A DNA stretch of 64,000 nt from Sphingomonas sp. BGYR3 (GTDB taxonomy: Bacteria; Pseudomonadota; Alphaproteobacteria; Sphingomonadales; Sphingomonadaceae), in assembly GCF_025153455.1 (NCBI RefSeq), contig NZ_JANZNT010000001.1:1560001-1624000 (forward strand). Direction: 5' to 3'. The notes under the pieces are model-generated. The model did not search any database. It saw nothing but the letters and a program-made list of their open reading frames with translations, and was not told where the DNA came from. The position numbers were made by a program, and so were the translations under genes. Below are positions 27,563 through 36,346 of the stretch, piece after piece (positions within the stretch are counted from its first letter, which is position 1; every line of letters begins with the position of its first letter).

Positions 27563-28686
27563 TGTGCGCCTCCCTGCGGCTGGGCAGGCTGGGCCGGGGC
27601 CGCAGCGGGAGCCGGGTTCTGCGCCTCTGGCGGCGGGTTGTTCTGCCGCCCCTTCACCGCGGGCAGCGGCAGGTAGGGCGCGACGCCCGGCGTCTCGACG
27701 ATCGTCTTGTTCGATCGCGCCAGCACTTCCTCCATCGTCTCGTAATAGATGCGGCGACGCGTCACTTCGGGCGCGGCGCGATACTGTTCGTAAATCTTGT
27801 CGAACTGCGCGGCATCGCCCTGGGCGCGGGCAATCACCTGCTGGGCATAGGCGCGGGCGTTGTTGACATTGGCCTGCGCCTGCTGCTGCGATGCGGTCAC
27901 TTCCTTGAACGCGTCATCAACCGCCGCCGGGGCAGTCGCCTGATTGACGGCAACGCCCAGCACTTCGACGCCCGACCGATATTCGTCCAGCATCGCCTGC
28001 ATCCGGTTCTGCACATCGACCTCGATCGCGCCACGACCGTCACCGATCGCCTGGTTCAACGAGACATTGGCGATCGCCGCGCGCATCGCGCTTTCCGCCG
28101 CCGCCTTCACCGTGCCCTCGGCATCCGCGATCTGGAAGGTGAAGTTCTCGGCGCTCTTGATGCGCCAGCGGACGGTATAGGTCACATCGACGATGTTCTG
28201 GTCGCCGGTCAGCATCAGGTTCTCGGCCGTGCCTTCGGGAAAGCGTTCCTCGCGCACCCGGTCCACGTCCACCGTCTCGACCAGCATGATCGGCGCCGGC
28301 GCCGTCACCTGCACCCCGGGGGTCAGCGTCTCGTAATATTTGCCGAACAGCGTGACCACGCCGCGCTCCTGCGGCCCGATCGAATGCAGGCTGGTGAACA
28401 CGACATACAGGCCCAGCACCAGCGCAGCGATCAGGACCCAGATATTGCGGGTGATCGTCACTGGCAGTTTCGGGCCGCCCCCGCCGCCGCGCGTCCGCTT
28501 CAGGAACTCGTCGAGCGAGCTTGCATTGCCGCGCGGGCGTCCGCCGCCGGGCGGGGGGCTCCACGGATTGCGGGGAGGCTCGCCGCCGGAACCGCCGCTT
28601 CCGCCGCCATTTCCGCCCCACGGGCTCTTGCCGCCGTCATTGTTGAGGATTCCGAAGCGCGGCTTCCAGCCGAAAATGGTCTTCAT
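27559..28686 (-). CDS. hflK: HflK, SPFH-domain FtsH modulator
   Basis: The 375-residue partner of HflC begins at the ATG at 28686, just after AGGAGG. Its N-terminal 60 residues are Gly/Pro/Arg-rich and cytoplasmic (NPWSPPPGGGRPRG and similar). One membrane helix (about residues 75-98) and a band-7 domain with LFGKYYETLTPGVQVTAPAP and YTVRWRIKSAENFTF follow, then a long coiled coil. The start lies 49 bases from the divergent mrp start. HflK-HflC regulates FtsH proteolysis at the inner membrane; the following DegP/Q gene extends the quality-control theme. Confidence 0.95.
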   Translation of the reverse strand: MKTIFGWKPRFGILNNDGGKSPWGGNGGGSGGSGGEPPRNPWSPPPGGGRPRGNASSLDEFLKRTRGGGGGPKLPVTITRNIWVLIAALVLGLYVVFTSLHSIGPQERGVVTLFGKYYETLTPGVQVTAPAPIMLVETVDVDRVREERFPEGTAENLMLTGDQNIVDVTYTVRWRIKSAENFTFQIADAEGTVKAAAESAMRAAIANVSLNQAIGDGRGAIEVDVQNRMQAMLDEYRSGVEVLGVAVNQATAPAAVDDAFKEVTASQQQAQANVNNARAYAQQVIARAQGDAAQFDKIYEQYRAAPEVTRRRIYYETMEEVLARSNKTIVETPGVAPYLPLPAVKGRQNNPPPEAQNPAPAAAPAQPAQPQGGAQ

Positions 28687-28734
28687 TCCTCCTTTATAGG
28701 CAGGCTTGCGGCGAATTACAGTGGCAACACGCAC

Positions 28735-29724
28735 ATGACCGACTATCTGCTCGCCGACATGACCGACACCGCTGCGCTTTCCGCCCTGATCGCCCCCCTA
28801 GCCGCCGGCCGGGCCACCGTCCGGATCGACGGCGCGCGGGCGAACATCGTCCTCGACGTCACCGGGCTGGATCCCGCCACGCGCGATGCGCTGGCCGCCG
28901 ATGTCCGCGCCGCCGCGCTGGGAGCGCCGGGCATCGACGATGTGCGCGTGCTGCAAACCGCAGAACGCGTGAACCGCCGCCTCATCGCCGTGGCCAGCGG
29001 CAAGGGCGGGGTCGGCAAATCCACCGTTTCGGCCAATCTTGCCATCGCGCTGCATCGGGCGGGGCATCGCATCGGCCTGATCGATGCCGACATCTATGGC
29101 CCGTCCCAGCCCCGGCTGATGGGCGTGGACGGCATCAAGCCGCAGGCGCGCGACAAGACGCTGATCCCCGTTCCCACCCCCTATGGCGTGCCCCTCCTTT
29201 CGATGGGCCAGCTGGTGGCAGAGGGGCAGGCGATCGCCTGGCGCGGGCCGATGGCGGGCGGCGCGCTGGGTCAGCTGGCCGATGGCGACTGGGCGGGCAC
29301 CGACACGCTGATCCTCGACCTGCCGCCCGGAACCGGCGATGTTCAGCTGACGATGATCCAGAAGCACCGCCCGGCCGGCGCGGTGATCGTCTCCACGCCG
29401 CAGGATCTGGCGCTGATCGACGCGACCCGCGCGATCGACCTGTTCAACAAGGCGAATGTGCCGATCATCGGCTTGGTCGAAAACATGGCCGGCTATGCCT
29501 GCCCGGCCTGCGGCGACGTGTCGGACCCCTTCGGCTCTGGCGGGGCACAGGCGGCGGCAGAGCGGCTGGGCATCCCGTTCCTTGGCCGCATCCCCCTGAC
29601 GCTCGCCATCCGCACCGGCTCCGATGCGGGCCAGCCCCCGGCCGCCGGAACCGGGGCGGAGGGCGCGGTGTTTCACCAACTGGCCGCCCGTGTCAGCGAC
29701 TGGCTGGCCCAGCAGGGGAAATGA
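28735..29724 (+). CDS. mrp: Mrp/ApbC-type Fe-S carrier ATPase
   Basis: The 329-residue MinD-like ATPase is thought to carry and hand over iron-sulfur clusters. Its deviant Walker A motif is in VASGKGGVGKSTVSANLA (about residues 85-102). The switch segments LIDADIYGPSQPRLMG and LPPGTGDVQLTM are present, and the cluster-binding CxxC is in GYACPACGDV. The short N-terminal DUF59-like domain (about 80 residues) is degenerate. It is divergent from hflK and followed 3 bases later by a CoA-binding protein gene, forming a two-gene unit. Confidence 0.93.
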   Translation: MTDYLLADMTDTAALSALIAPLAAGRATVRIDGARANIVLDVTGLDPATRDALAADVRAAALGAPGIDDVRVLQTAERVNRRLIAVASGKGGVGKSTVSANLAIALHRAGHRIGLIDADIYGPSQPRLMGVDGIKPQARDKTLIPVPTPYGVPLLSMGQLVAEGQAIAWRGPMAGGALGQLADGDWAGTDTLILDLPPGTGDVQLTMIQKHRPAGAVIVSTPQDLALIDATRAIDLFNKANVPIIGLVENMAGYACPACGDVSDPFGSGGAQAAAERLGIPFLGRIPLTLAIRTGSDAGQPPAAGTGAEGAVFHQLAARVSDWLAQQGK

Positions 29725-29727
29725 ACC

Positions 29728-30162
29728 ATGCCGATCACCGATGATGCGGGAAAAAAGGCGCTGCTCGACGGCGTCACCACGATTGCGCTGGTCGGCGCGT
29801 CGAACAAGCCGGATCGCGCCGCCTATGGCGTGATGGGCGCGCTCATCGACTGGGGCTGGCACGTCATCCCGGTCAATCCCGGCCTGGCGGGCCAGACGAT
29901 CCATGATCAGCCGGTCGTCGCCAGCCTGGCGGACATTGCCGGGCCGGTCGACATGGTCGAAATCTTTCGCAACGCCGAAGCCGCCGGCGCGGTGGTGGAC
30001 GAAGCCATCGCCATCGGCGCGAAATCGGTGTGGATGCAGCTGGGCGTCGTGAATGACGAAGCCGCCGCCCGGGCCGAGGCGGCGGGACTGGCCGTGGTCA
30101 TGGACGATTGCCCGATGCGCGCCGTCCCCCGCGCCGGAGTGACCGTCCCCAACCGCCGCTGA
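29728..30162 (+). CDS. CoA-binding domain protein (YccU-like)
   Basis: This 144-residue single-domain protein has a Rossmann-type CoA-binding fold. Visible motifs are IALVGASNKPDRAAYGVMGALIDWGWHVIPVNPGLAGQ and AKSVWMQLGVVNDEAAARAEAAGL, with the conserved MDDCPMRA near the end. The family is widespread, binds CoA, and has no firmly assigned activity. It starts 3 bases after the mrp stop, so the two are co-transcribed. Confidence 0.9.
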   Translation: MPITDDAGKKALLDGVTTIALVGASNKPDRAAYGVMGALIDWGWHVIPVNPGLAGQTIHDQPVVASLADIAGPVDMVEIFRNAEAAGAVVDEAIAIGAKSVWMQLGVVNDEAAARAEAAGLAVVMDDCPMRAVPRAGVTVPNRR

Positions 30163-30168
30163 CCGCCC

Positions 30169-30813
30169 CTACCACCGGATCAGCCGGGGCACCGCGATCC
30201 GCCCGGCGACCGCGCTCGCCGTCACCGCCGCGCCGTACCAGATCGCGATGTAATGCACCGAGTTCTCGCCGCAGTGCAGGCTATAGGCCAGCGTGCCGAA
30301 CGCACCCGCCGCCAGCCCGGTCAGCCATCCCGCCCGCGCCGGATTGACCACCGCTCCCTGCCTCAGCCACAGGATCATCGCCGTGCCGATGGCCAGTGCA
30401 CCCGACAGGCTCAGCCTCAGGCAGTCGCGCGCCGCGCCGTTCATCACCGCTTCCATCGGCACCCGGCCCTCGTCGATCATGCCGATGATGCTGGCCAGCG
30501 GGAACAGCAGCGCCGCCGCCAGCATCCACATCCATCCGCGCTGCGCGCCTCCGATCGCCGGCCGCGCCATCGCCGTCACTGCCTTCAGCGTGGCAAGGCC
30601 CAGCAGCAACAGCGTGCCCGACCGCAGCACGACGATGGGCAGCGGCCGCATCGCCGCGATATCGGCCCGGATGCCGCTGGTCAGCGCGATGATCACCGCC
30701 ACGGCGGCCGCCAGCATCAGCCCCAGCATCATCCCCTGCCCCGGCCGCATCCGCCGGACGGGGGTCAGCCCGTCGACCAGTGTCTCGATGTTCAACGCCT
30801 CACGCATCGTCAC
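30169..30813 (-). CDS. nrsF: NrsF-type anti-sigma factor (DUF1109)
   Basis: The 214-residue inner-membrane protein has six predicted helices and belongs to the NrsF/DUF1109 family, which sequesters SigF-type ECF sigma factors. Two cysteines fall at residues 131 (AARDCLRL) and 181 (SLHCGENSVHYIAIWYG), the positions I recall as conserved and needed for signalling in Caulobacter NrsF. The reaction of these thiols with heavy metals or oxidants is thought to release the sigma factor. Its start overlaps the end of sigF by 4 bases (30810-30813), so sigma and anti-sigma are made together. Confidence 0.9.
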   Translation of the reverse strand: MTMREALNIETLVDGLTPVRRMRPGQGMMLGLMLAAAVAVIIALTSGIRADIAAMRPLPIVVLRSGTLLLLGLATLKAVTAMARPAIGGAQRGWMWMLAAALLFPLASIIGMIDEGRVPMEAVMNGAARDCLRLSLSGALAIGTAMILWLRQGAVVNPARAGWLTGLAAGAFGTLAYSLHCGENSVHYIAIWYGAAVTASAVAGRIAVPRLIRW

Positions 30814-31334
30814 TCGCTCTCGATCAGTATGGCGAGCCGTTTCAGCCCGCGATGGATGTTCACCTTGACCAGCGGCACGGACTGGCCCGCCTGTTCGGCG
30901 GCCTCCGCGACCGACAGGCCGTCGATCTTGACCAGCCGGATCGCCAGCGCCTGGCCGGGGGGCAGCATCGCCAGCAACCGGTCGATGCCGATCGCGGCCA
31001 TCACCGCCTCCTCATGGTCCGCCACCGACAGGTCGGCGGGCAATTCGGTTTCGTCGGCGCGATAGCTGCGCCGCAACTGATCGACCCAGCGATAGCGCGC
31101 GATCGCAGCCAGCCACGGCAGATACGGGCGCGCCGGGTCGTATGTCGCCCGCTTGCGGTGCACGGACATCAGCGTCTCCTGCACCAGGTCGTCGAGCAGC
31201 GCGGGCGCGATCCGCCGCGCGAAATACCGCTCCAGCCAGCGCTGGCTGGCCATCAGCACATCCCGATACGCTGCCTTGTCGCCGCCCTGCGCCAGCGCCA
31301 TCAGCCGCGCCAGCGTCTCGTCATCGGCGGTCAT
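30810..31334 (-). CDS. sigF: ECF sigma factor SigF
   Basis: The 174-residue ECF sigma factor has region 2 (DDLVQETLMSVHRKRATYDP and PWLAAIARYRWVDQLRR) and region 4 (LPPGQALAIRLVKIDGLSVAEAAEQAGQSVPLVKVNIHRGLKRL). There is no additional domain. It is paired with nrsF downstream by a 4-base overlap. Its start lies 39 bases from a GTAACC-N16-CGAA element on its own strand (31373-31398), the pattern I recall for Caulobacter SigF promoters, so autoregulation is likely. A matching element faces the opposite way towards the thioredoxin gene. Confidence 0.93.
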   Translation of the reverse strand: MTADDETLARLMALAQGGDKAAYRDVLMASQRWLERYFARRIAPALLDDLVQETLMSVHRKRATYDPARPYLPWLAAIARYRWVDQLRRSYRADETELPADLSVADHEEAVMAAIGIDRLLAMLPPGQALAIRLVKIDGLSVAEAAEQAGQSVPLVKVNIHRGLKRLAILIESE

Positions 31335-31372
31335 CGGTATTCCATGGTCCGTATTCGATCAGTCGCACGCCA

Positions 31373-31398
31373 TTCGGCCGCATCGCCGGATCGGTTAC
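31373..31398 (-). promoter_or_regulatory. SigF-type promoter of sigF-nrsF
   Basis: Read on the minus strand, GTAACC (31398-31393) and CGAA (31376-31373) are separated by exactly 16 bases. This equals the -35/-10 pattern I recall for Caulobacter SigF-dependent promoters. It ends 39 bases before the sigF ATG. Confidence 0.75.
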
Positions 31399-31435
31399 AG
31401 CGCCGGGGGAAACGGCCTGTTTCCATCCCGTGCCG

Positions 31436-31461
31436 GTAACTTTCCGCGAATCCCGACCGAA
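31436..31461 (+). promoter_or_regulatory. SigF-type promoter of thioredoxin-ccdA
   Basis: GTAACT (31436-31441) and CGAA (31458-31461) are separated by exactly 16 bases, the same arrangement as the divergent sigF promoter. It lies 55 bases upstream of the thioredoxin-like gene and points to it. Confidence 0.72.
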
Positions 31462-31515
31462 CTGCCGGTCAGCGCACCCGGATGGCGGGATGACGCACCC
31501 GTCCGGAGACAGAAG

Positions 31516-31932
31516 ATGAAAGCCCCTCTGATCGCCGCCGCGCTTGGCGTGGCGGGTACCGCCGCACTGCCTGCGCTGTTCGCCTCGCCCGTCGCTGCAG
31601 CCCCGGCGGTTGCGCCCCGCCCCTTTACCCAGGCCGCGTTCGATGCGGCAAAGCGCGCGGGCAAGCCGATCCTGATCGACGTTCATGCCCCCTGGTGCCC
31701 CGTCTGCGCTGCACAGCAAAAGGTGATCGCCTCCGTCACTGCCGATCCCCGCTACAAGGATCTCGTGATCCTGCGCGTCGATTATGACACGCAGAAACCG
31801 GTGTGGAAGGCATTGGGCGCGCAAAAGCAATCGACCCTGATCGGCTATCGCGGTGCCAGCGAAACCGGTCGCCTCGCCTATACCGCCGACCCGGAAAAAG
31901 TCCGCGCCGTCATCGCCGGCACGGTGGGCTGA
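31516..31932 (+). CDS. Exported thioredoxin-family protein (CPVC)
   Basis: The 138-residue protein starts at the ATG at 31516 after GGAGACAGAAG. A signal peptide of about 29 residues leads to a thioredoxin fold with the active site APWCPVCAAQQ (Cys 61 and 64). The pattern GKPILIDVHAPWCPVC is close to the soluble domain of DsbD and to DUF953-like thioredoxins. It should sit in the periplasm as a thiol reductant. The gene is 3 bases before ccdA, whose product can pass electrons to such a domain. Together they look like a split DsbD. The likely SigF promoter upstream ties it to thiol or metal stress. Confidence 0.88.
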   Translation: MKAPLIAAALGVAGTAALPALFASPVAAAPAVAPRPFTQAAFDAAKRAGKPILIDVHAPWCPVCAAQQKVIASVTADPRYKDLVILRVDYDTQKPVWKALGAQKQSTLIGYRGASETGRLAYTADPEKVRAVIAGTVG

Positions 31933-31935
31933 TCG

Positions 31936-32661
31936 ATGGCAAGCGGCCTTAATCCCCTGCTCGGCTATGCGGCGGGCGCACTCACGATCCTGTCGCCCTG
32001 CGTCCTCCCGCTGGTGCCCATCGTGCTGGGCGGCGCGGCACAGGCCGGGCGGCTGGGGCCGCTTGCGCTGGCCGGCGGGCTGGTCGTCTCGTTCACCGGC
32101 ACCGGCTTCCTGCTGGCGACGGCAGGCGTATCGGCCGGGCTGGACGGCGATCTGTTCCGCCTGTCCGGCGCGCTGATGCTGGCGCTGTTCGGCCTGTTCC
32201 TGCTCGTGCCCCGTGCCCAGGCTGTGCTGGCGACGGCGGCCGGGCCGCTTTCCGGCTGGGCAAGCGATCGACAGGCGGGCCTTGAACAGCGGGGCCTTGC
32301 CGGACAGGCGGCGATCGGCGTGCTGCTCGGCCTGGTCTGGAGCCCCTGCGTCGGCCCAACGCTTGGCGCGGCAACCCTGCTTGCGGCGCAGGGGGACAGC
32401 CTTGGCGCGGTCGCGGCCGTCATGTTCGCCTTCGGTCTCGGCATCGCCAGCGTGCTCGTCCTCATCGCCGTTGCCGGGCAAAGCGTCATGGCGCGCTGGC
32501 GCGGGCGGCTGATGGGGGCGGGTTCCGGTGGCCGCCGCGTGCTCGGCTGGCTGCTGCTCGGCGTCGGGCTGGCGATCCTGACCGGCCTCGACAAGGCGCT
32601 CGAATCGGCGATCATCGCGATCTCACCCGACTGGCTGATCGCCGCCTCCTCCTCGATCTGA
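31936..32661 (+). CDS. ccdA: CcdA/DsbD-type transmembrane thiol reductase
   Basis: The 241-residue membrane protein has six or more helices. It carries the two redox-active Cys-Pro motifs of the CcdA/DsbD-beta family, LSPCVLPLVPI (Cys 22) and WSPCVGPTLGA (Cys 138). These carry electrons from cytoplasmic thioredoxin across the membrane. The partner would be the periplasmic thioredoxin encoded 3 bases upstream. The last 39 bases of the gene overlap the convergent phospholipase-D-like gene (32623-32661). Confidence 0.92.
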   Translation: MASGLNPLLGYAAGALTILSPCVLPLVPIVLGGAAQAGRLGPLALAGGLVVSFTGTGFLLATAGVSAGLDGDLFRLSGALMLALFGLFLLVPRAQAVLATAAGPLSGWASDRQAGLEQRGLAGQAAIGVLLGLVWSPCVGPTLGAATLLAAQGDSLGAVAAVMFAFGLGIASVLVLIAVAGQSVMARWRGRLMGAGSGGRRVLGWLLLGVGLAILTGLDKALESAIIAISPDWLIAASSSI

Positions 32662-33840
32662 GCGGGACAGGCGGGCGCGCGTGCGCTCGCCCCACCCGAC
32701 CAGCCGCCGCGACACGATGGGGTCCAGCACGCTCATCCCGAAATAGGCGATGGCCTGCCCGATCCGGCGGGGCAGCGTGGATCGCGCCTTGTGCATCGCC
32801 GCCGTCACCTCCGCCGAATCGGCAACCTCACCGTCGATATAGGCGCGGACATGGGCGGCAAACGCCGCATCCTCGATGCGCAGCATCACCTCAAGGTTCA
32901 GGAACAGGCTGCGGAAATCGAAATTGGCCGATCCGATATGCACCGCATCGTCGATGACCAGCAATTTGGTGTGCAGCTTGGTCCGCCGATATTCAAAGAT
33001 CCGCACCCCCCGCCGCAGCAGCCCGGCATAGGTAAAGCGCGACGCCCAGATCGCGGCCCAGTTGTCGGTGACGGACGGCAGGACGATGCGGACCCGGCCC
33101 CGCCTGCCCGCCTTGCCCAGCCGTCGCAGCATCCCCGGACCCGGCGCGAAATAGGCCGCGATCATGTCCACCCGCCTTGCCCGCCGCATCCCGCGTTTCA
33201 CCATCCGCGCCCAGGGGGACAGCCGCCGCGTCGGCCCGCCCATCAGCCAGCGGACCGCCCCCTGCGGCTCGCTCCAGTCGGCCAGCAGCCGGTTCAGCGC
33301 CCGGATCGGCGCACGCGGCCGGGCGGTCCATTCGGCGAGCCCCGCGAAATAATCGGCCAGCCGCGCCGCCGCCGGCCCCTCGACCCACAGGCCCAGGTCG
33401 CGCCACGCGCCCTTGTCGGCCAGCCCGAAATAATCCGCCTTGATGTTGAACCCGCCGACGATCACCCGCGCCCGGTCGGCAATCGCGAACTTCTGATGAT
33501 TGCGCAGCAGGTATTTGCGGCCCAGCTTGGGGATGAACAACCGAACCACGCCGCCCGCCGCGATCAGCGGGCGAAAGAAATCACGGTCCGCTGCCGGATC
33601 GCTGCCCAGGCCATCGACGATCAGCGTCACGGCCACGCCCCGCCCGGCCGCGCGCACCATCGCGTTCAGCACCGCCGCGCCCGCATCGTCCGGCTCGTAA
33701 ATGTAATACAGCACGTCCAGCCGCTCGCTGGCCCCATCGATCAGGTCGATCAGCGCGGCATAGCGGCGCGGGCCGGTATCCAGCAGGCGCAGCCGATGCC
33801 CCGCCACCACGAACTCCGGCTGCTCCGGCGGCTCGGTCAT
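32623..33840 (-). CDS. Phospholipase D/cardiolipin synthase-like protein
   Basis: The 405-residue protein has two HKD motifs, [19 protein letters not shown] (His about 115) and [21 protein letters not shown] (His about 290), as required for one PLD-superfamily active site. The order and spacing match bacterial cardiolipin synthases, but the N-terminal membrane helices of ClsA are missing, so it is more like ClsB/YbhO or a related phosphatidyltransferase. The ATG at 33840 overlaps the recF stop by 4 bases, so it is translationally coupled to recF. The product probably works at the inner membrane on phosphatidylglycerol. Confidence 0.87.
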   Translation of the reverse strand: MTEPPEQPEFVVAGHRLRLLDTGPRRYAALIDLIDGASERLDVLYYIYEPDDAGAAVLNAMVRAAGRGVAVTLIVDGLGSDPAADRDFFRPLIAAGGVVRLFIPKLGRKYLLRNHQKFAIADRARVIVGGFNIKADYFGLADKGAWRDLGLWVEGPAAARLADYFAGLAEWTARPRAPIRALNRLLADWSEPQGAVRWLMGGPTRRLSPWARMVKRGMRRARRVDMIAAYFAPGPGMLRRLGKAGRRGRVRIVLPSVTDNWAAIWASRFTYAGLLRRGVRIFEYRRTKLHTKLLVIDDAVHIGSANFDFRSLFLNLEVMLRIEDAAFAAHVRAYIDGEVADSAEVTAAMHKARSTLPRRIGQAIAYFGMSVLDPIVSRRLVGWGERTRARLSRSDRGGGGDQPVG

Positions 33841-34883
33841 CCCCCGATCCGCACCCAGCTTGCCTGATCGCCCAGCATGGCGAATGGCGCGGTTTCCGTC
33901 CCCGTCATCCACACCTGCCCCCGCCCGGCCAGCCGCTCGAACAAAGCGGCGCGCGCATGGGGGTCCAGGTGCGCCGCCACCTCGTCCAGCAACAGAACCG
34001 GCGGCGCGCCCCGCCGTTCCTCGACCAGCGCGGCATGGCCCAGCATGATCGACAGCAGCAGCGCCTTTTGCTCGCCGGTCGAACAATTCGCCGCCGCCTG
34101 CCCCTTGCCCAGATGGGTGACGGAAAGGTCGACCCGGTGCGGCCCCTCGATCGCGCGGCCCGCCGCCGCATCGCGCGCCCGCCCGCGCCGCAGGATCGCG
34201 GCCAGGTCCGCTTGGCTGTCCCATCCCTCCAGCACCGCCGACATCGCCGGAAACCGGTCGGCCGGTGCCTCAGCCAGCCGCTCGCCCAGCATCGCCACCG
34301 TCGCTGTCCGCGCCGCGTGAACCGCCCGGCCATGCTCGGCCATCCGCGCCTCCAGCGCATCCAGCCATTGCGGATCGGCCGGCCGCTCGTCCGCCAGCAA
34401 CCGCCCGCGCTGGCGCATCGCCGCCTCGTACCGCGTCACCTCCGTCCCGTGGCGCGGGGCCAGCGCCAGCGTCAGCCGGTCCAGAAACCGCCGCCGCTCC
34501 GATGCCGCCTCGACGAACAACCGGTCCATCGCCGGGGTCAGCCACAGGACGCTCAGCCATTCGGCCAGCGCGGCGGCGGGCGCATTGGCCCCGTTCACGC
34601 GCACGATCCGGCGTTCGGGCGCACTGGCCGCCGTGCCGGTGCCGACCCGCGTCCCGCCATCCAGTTCGGCGGTCACCGCGAAATTGCCCGGCCCCCCGTC
34701 GCGCGCCATGGCGGACAGCGCGGCCCGGCGCAGCCCCCGGCCGGGCGCAAACAGGCTCACCGCCTCCAGCACATTGGTCTTGCCCGCGCCATTGTCGCCG
34801 GTCAGCACGACGAACCCGGCACCGGGATCCAGGTCCAGCGCGGCATGATTGCGAAAATCGGTCAGGGTCAGGCGGGACAGCAC
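33837..34883 (-). CDS. recF: DNA replication/repair protein RecF
   Basis: The 348-residue SMC-like ATPase helps load RecA at single-strand gaps. Walker A is in [21 protein letters not shown] (about residues 26-46), the ABC signature is [16 protein letters not shown], and Walker B is [14 protein letters not shown]. The coiled arm between is short, as usual for RecF. The opening [19 protein letters not shown] is typical. It is coupled by a 4-base overlap to the PLD-like gene and is not next to dnaN or gyrB. Confidence 0.95.
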   Translation of the reverse strand: MLSRLTLTDFRNHAALDLDPGAGFVVLTGDNGAGKTNVLEAVSLFAPGRGLRRAALSAMARDGGPGNFAVTAELDGGTRVGTGTAASAPERRIVRVNGANAPAAALAEWLSVLWLTPAMDRLFVEAASERRRFLDRLTLALAPRHGTEVTRYEAAMRQRGRLLADERPADPQWLDALEARMAEHGRAVHAARTATVAMLGERLAEAPADRFPAMSAVLEGWDSQADLAAILRRGRARDAAAGRAIEGPHRVDLSVTHLGKGQAAANCSTGEQKALLLSIMLGHAALVEERRGAPPVLLLDEVAAHLDPHARAALFERLAGRGQVWMTGTETAPFAMLGDQASWVRIGG

Positions 34884-34992
34884 GGGGGGCAGCGTTACGC
34901 CTCGTTCATTTCATCGGGAACCCCAAACGCATCAGCGCGCTTTTCATTTCCCCGGCGCATCGACTAAAGCTGCGCCGACAGGAGAACTTCGC

Positions 34993-35331
34993 ATGATCCG
35001 CACCGCCCTGATCCTCGCCACCCTGACGCTGGCCGCCTGCTCGCCTCAGACGCCGCAGGAGAAACAGGCCGATCAGCTGCGCGACGAGGCTGCGGCCCGT
35101 GCCGAATCGGTGATGGCAGAGGCGGGCAACGTCACCGCCGGCATGGAAAGCCAGGCAGAGGCGCTGATGAACGAGGCAGGGCAGATGGGCACGTACGAGG
35201 CCAAGCGGCTTCAGGTCCGCGCCGACGCCCTGAAGCGCGAGGCCGATGTCGTCACTGAACAGGCAGAAGCAAAGGCCCGCGCGATCAAGGCAGAGGGCGA
35301 GGCAAAGGCAAGCGCAATTCTGGCGCAGTAA
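34993..35331 (+). CDS. Small lipoprotein with coiled-coil
   Basis: The 112-residue protein has a lipoprotein signal, with the lipobox Leu-Ala-Ala-Cys in LATLTLAACSP (Cys 16). A continuous helical stretch rich in Ala, Glu, Lys and Arg follows (RDEAAARAESVMAEAG, EAKRLQVRADALKREADVV). It resembles the small helical lipoproteins of the YgdI/OmpA-linker type or Lpp-like tethers, but no family is certain. The start at 34993 follows GGAGAACTTC. It is convergent with map. Confidence 0.72.
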   Translation: MIRTALILATLTLAACSPQTPQEKQADQLRDEAAARAESVMAEAGNVTAGMESQAEALMNEAGQMGTYEAKRLQVRADALKREADVVTEQAEAKARAIKAEGEAKASAILAQ

Positions 35332-35344
35332 CGGCTTCGGGTCG

Positions 35345-36133
35345 CTACGCCGCGGCCTTCGCCACCCGCTCGTCCTTGCGCAGCGTCAGCACCTCGGCTC
35401 CGGTGCGCGTCACCGCTACCGTGTGCTCGAACTGTGCCGACAGCCGGTCGTCGTCGGTCACCACCGTCCAGCCATCTCCCAGTGTCGAGACGCGCCGCGT
35501 CCCCTGATTGATCATCGGCTCGACGGTGAACACCATGCCCTCGCGCAGCATCATGCCGGTGCCGGGCCGCCCGAAATTCAGCACCGATGGTTCCTCGTGC
35601 ATCTCCCGCCCGATGCCGTGGCCGCAATAGTCGCGCACTACCGAATAACCGTGCTTCTTCGCGTGCCGTTCGATGGCATGGCCGATATCGCCCAGATGCG
35701 CGCCCGCGCGCACCGCGCCGATCCCCTTCCACATCGCTTCCTGCGCCACCTGCACCAGCCGCCGGGCGTGCGGCGCGACATTGCCGACCATGTATGTCTT
35801 GCTGGAATCGGCGATGAACCCGTTCTTTTCCAGCGTGATGTCCAGATTGACGATATCGCCATCGCGGATGATCGTCGCCGCATCGGGGACGCCGTGGCAC
35901 ACCACATTGTTCACCGAGCTGTTGAGGACATAGGCAAAGCCATACTGCCCCTTGCTCGCCGGTCGCGCCTGCAACTCCTCGACGATGAACCGCTCGACCC
36001 GGTCGTTGATCGCCAGGGTGGACAGGCCGGTCAGGTCGATCCCGTCCAGCATCTCGAACACCTGCGCCAGCAACCGGCCCGATATCCGCATCAGCTCCAG
36101 TTCGGCGGGCGTCTTGATCAGATCAGGCGACAC
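35345..36133 (-). CDS. map: Methionine aminopeptidase
   Basis: The 262-residue type I enzyme removes the initiator methionine. The five metal ligands are visible: Asp in GDIVNLDITLEKNGF, Asp in IADSSKTYMVG, His in YCGHGIGREMHEEP, Glu in FTVEPMIN and Glu in AQFEHTVAVT. Its start overlaps the end of the ParD-like gene by 11 bases (36123-36133). The only intergenic space upstream of map on this strand is therefore the operator-containing gap in front of the ParD-like gene. Map is normally essential, so its regulation here is unusual. Confidence 0.95.
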   Translation of the reverse strand: MSPDLIKTPAELELMRISGRLLAQVFEMLDGIDLTGLSTLAINDRVERFIVEELQARPASKGQYGFAYVLNSSVNNVVCHGVPDAATIIRDGDIVNLDITLEKNGFIADSSKTYMVGNVAPHARRLVQVAQEAMWKGIGAVRAGAHLGDIGHAIERHAKKHGYSVVRDYCGHGIGREMHEEPSVLNFGRPGTGMMLREGMVFTVEPMINQGTRRVSTLGDGWTVVTDDDRLSAQFEHTVAVTRTGAEVLTLRKDERVAKAAA

Positions 36134-36329
36134 GGGCGTGATCCGGCTCGATCCGCGCCCGCTGCATCTCCATCTGCACGATCTCGGTAAAACTCATCGC
36201 GGGATTGGCCTCGGCCAGCATCCCGATCTTCATCCAGAATTCGGCCTGCGCGTTGATCGACCGGCACATGACTGCGCTCGCCCGTCGCACCGCCTCGTGC
36301 AGTTCGTCCTCGATCTTTACGATGCCCAT
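36123..36329 (-). CDS. ParD-like type II antitoxin, no toxin partner
   Basis: This 68-residue protein matches the ParD-like antitoxin pattern: an N-terminal ribbon-helix-helix (MGIVKIEDELHEAVRRAS), then RSINAQAEFWMKIGMLAEANP and a helical end. There is no ParE-type toxin beside it: downstream it overlaps map by 11 bases, and upstream is the COQ4-like gene. GGAGG lies 10 bases before the ATG. Inverted repeats built on ATACG units, within a good promoter, sit 18-49 bases upstream. These suggest autoregulation of this gene and of map behind it. Confidence 0.82.
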   Translation of the reverse strand: MGIVKIEDELHEAVRRASAVMCRSINAQAEFWMKIGMLAEANPAMSFTEIVQMEMQRARIEPDHARVA

Positions 36330-36346
36330 GCGCCGCCATCCTCCAT

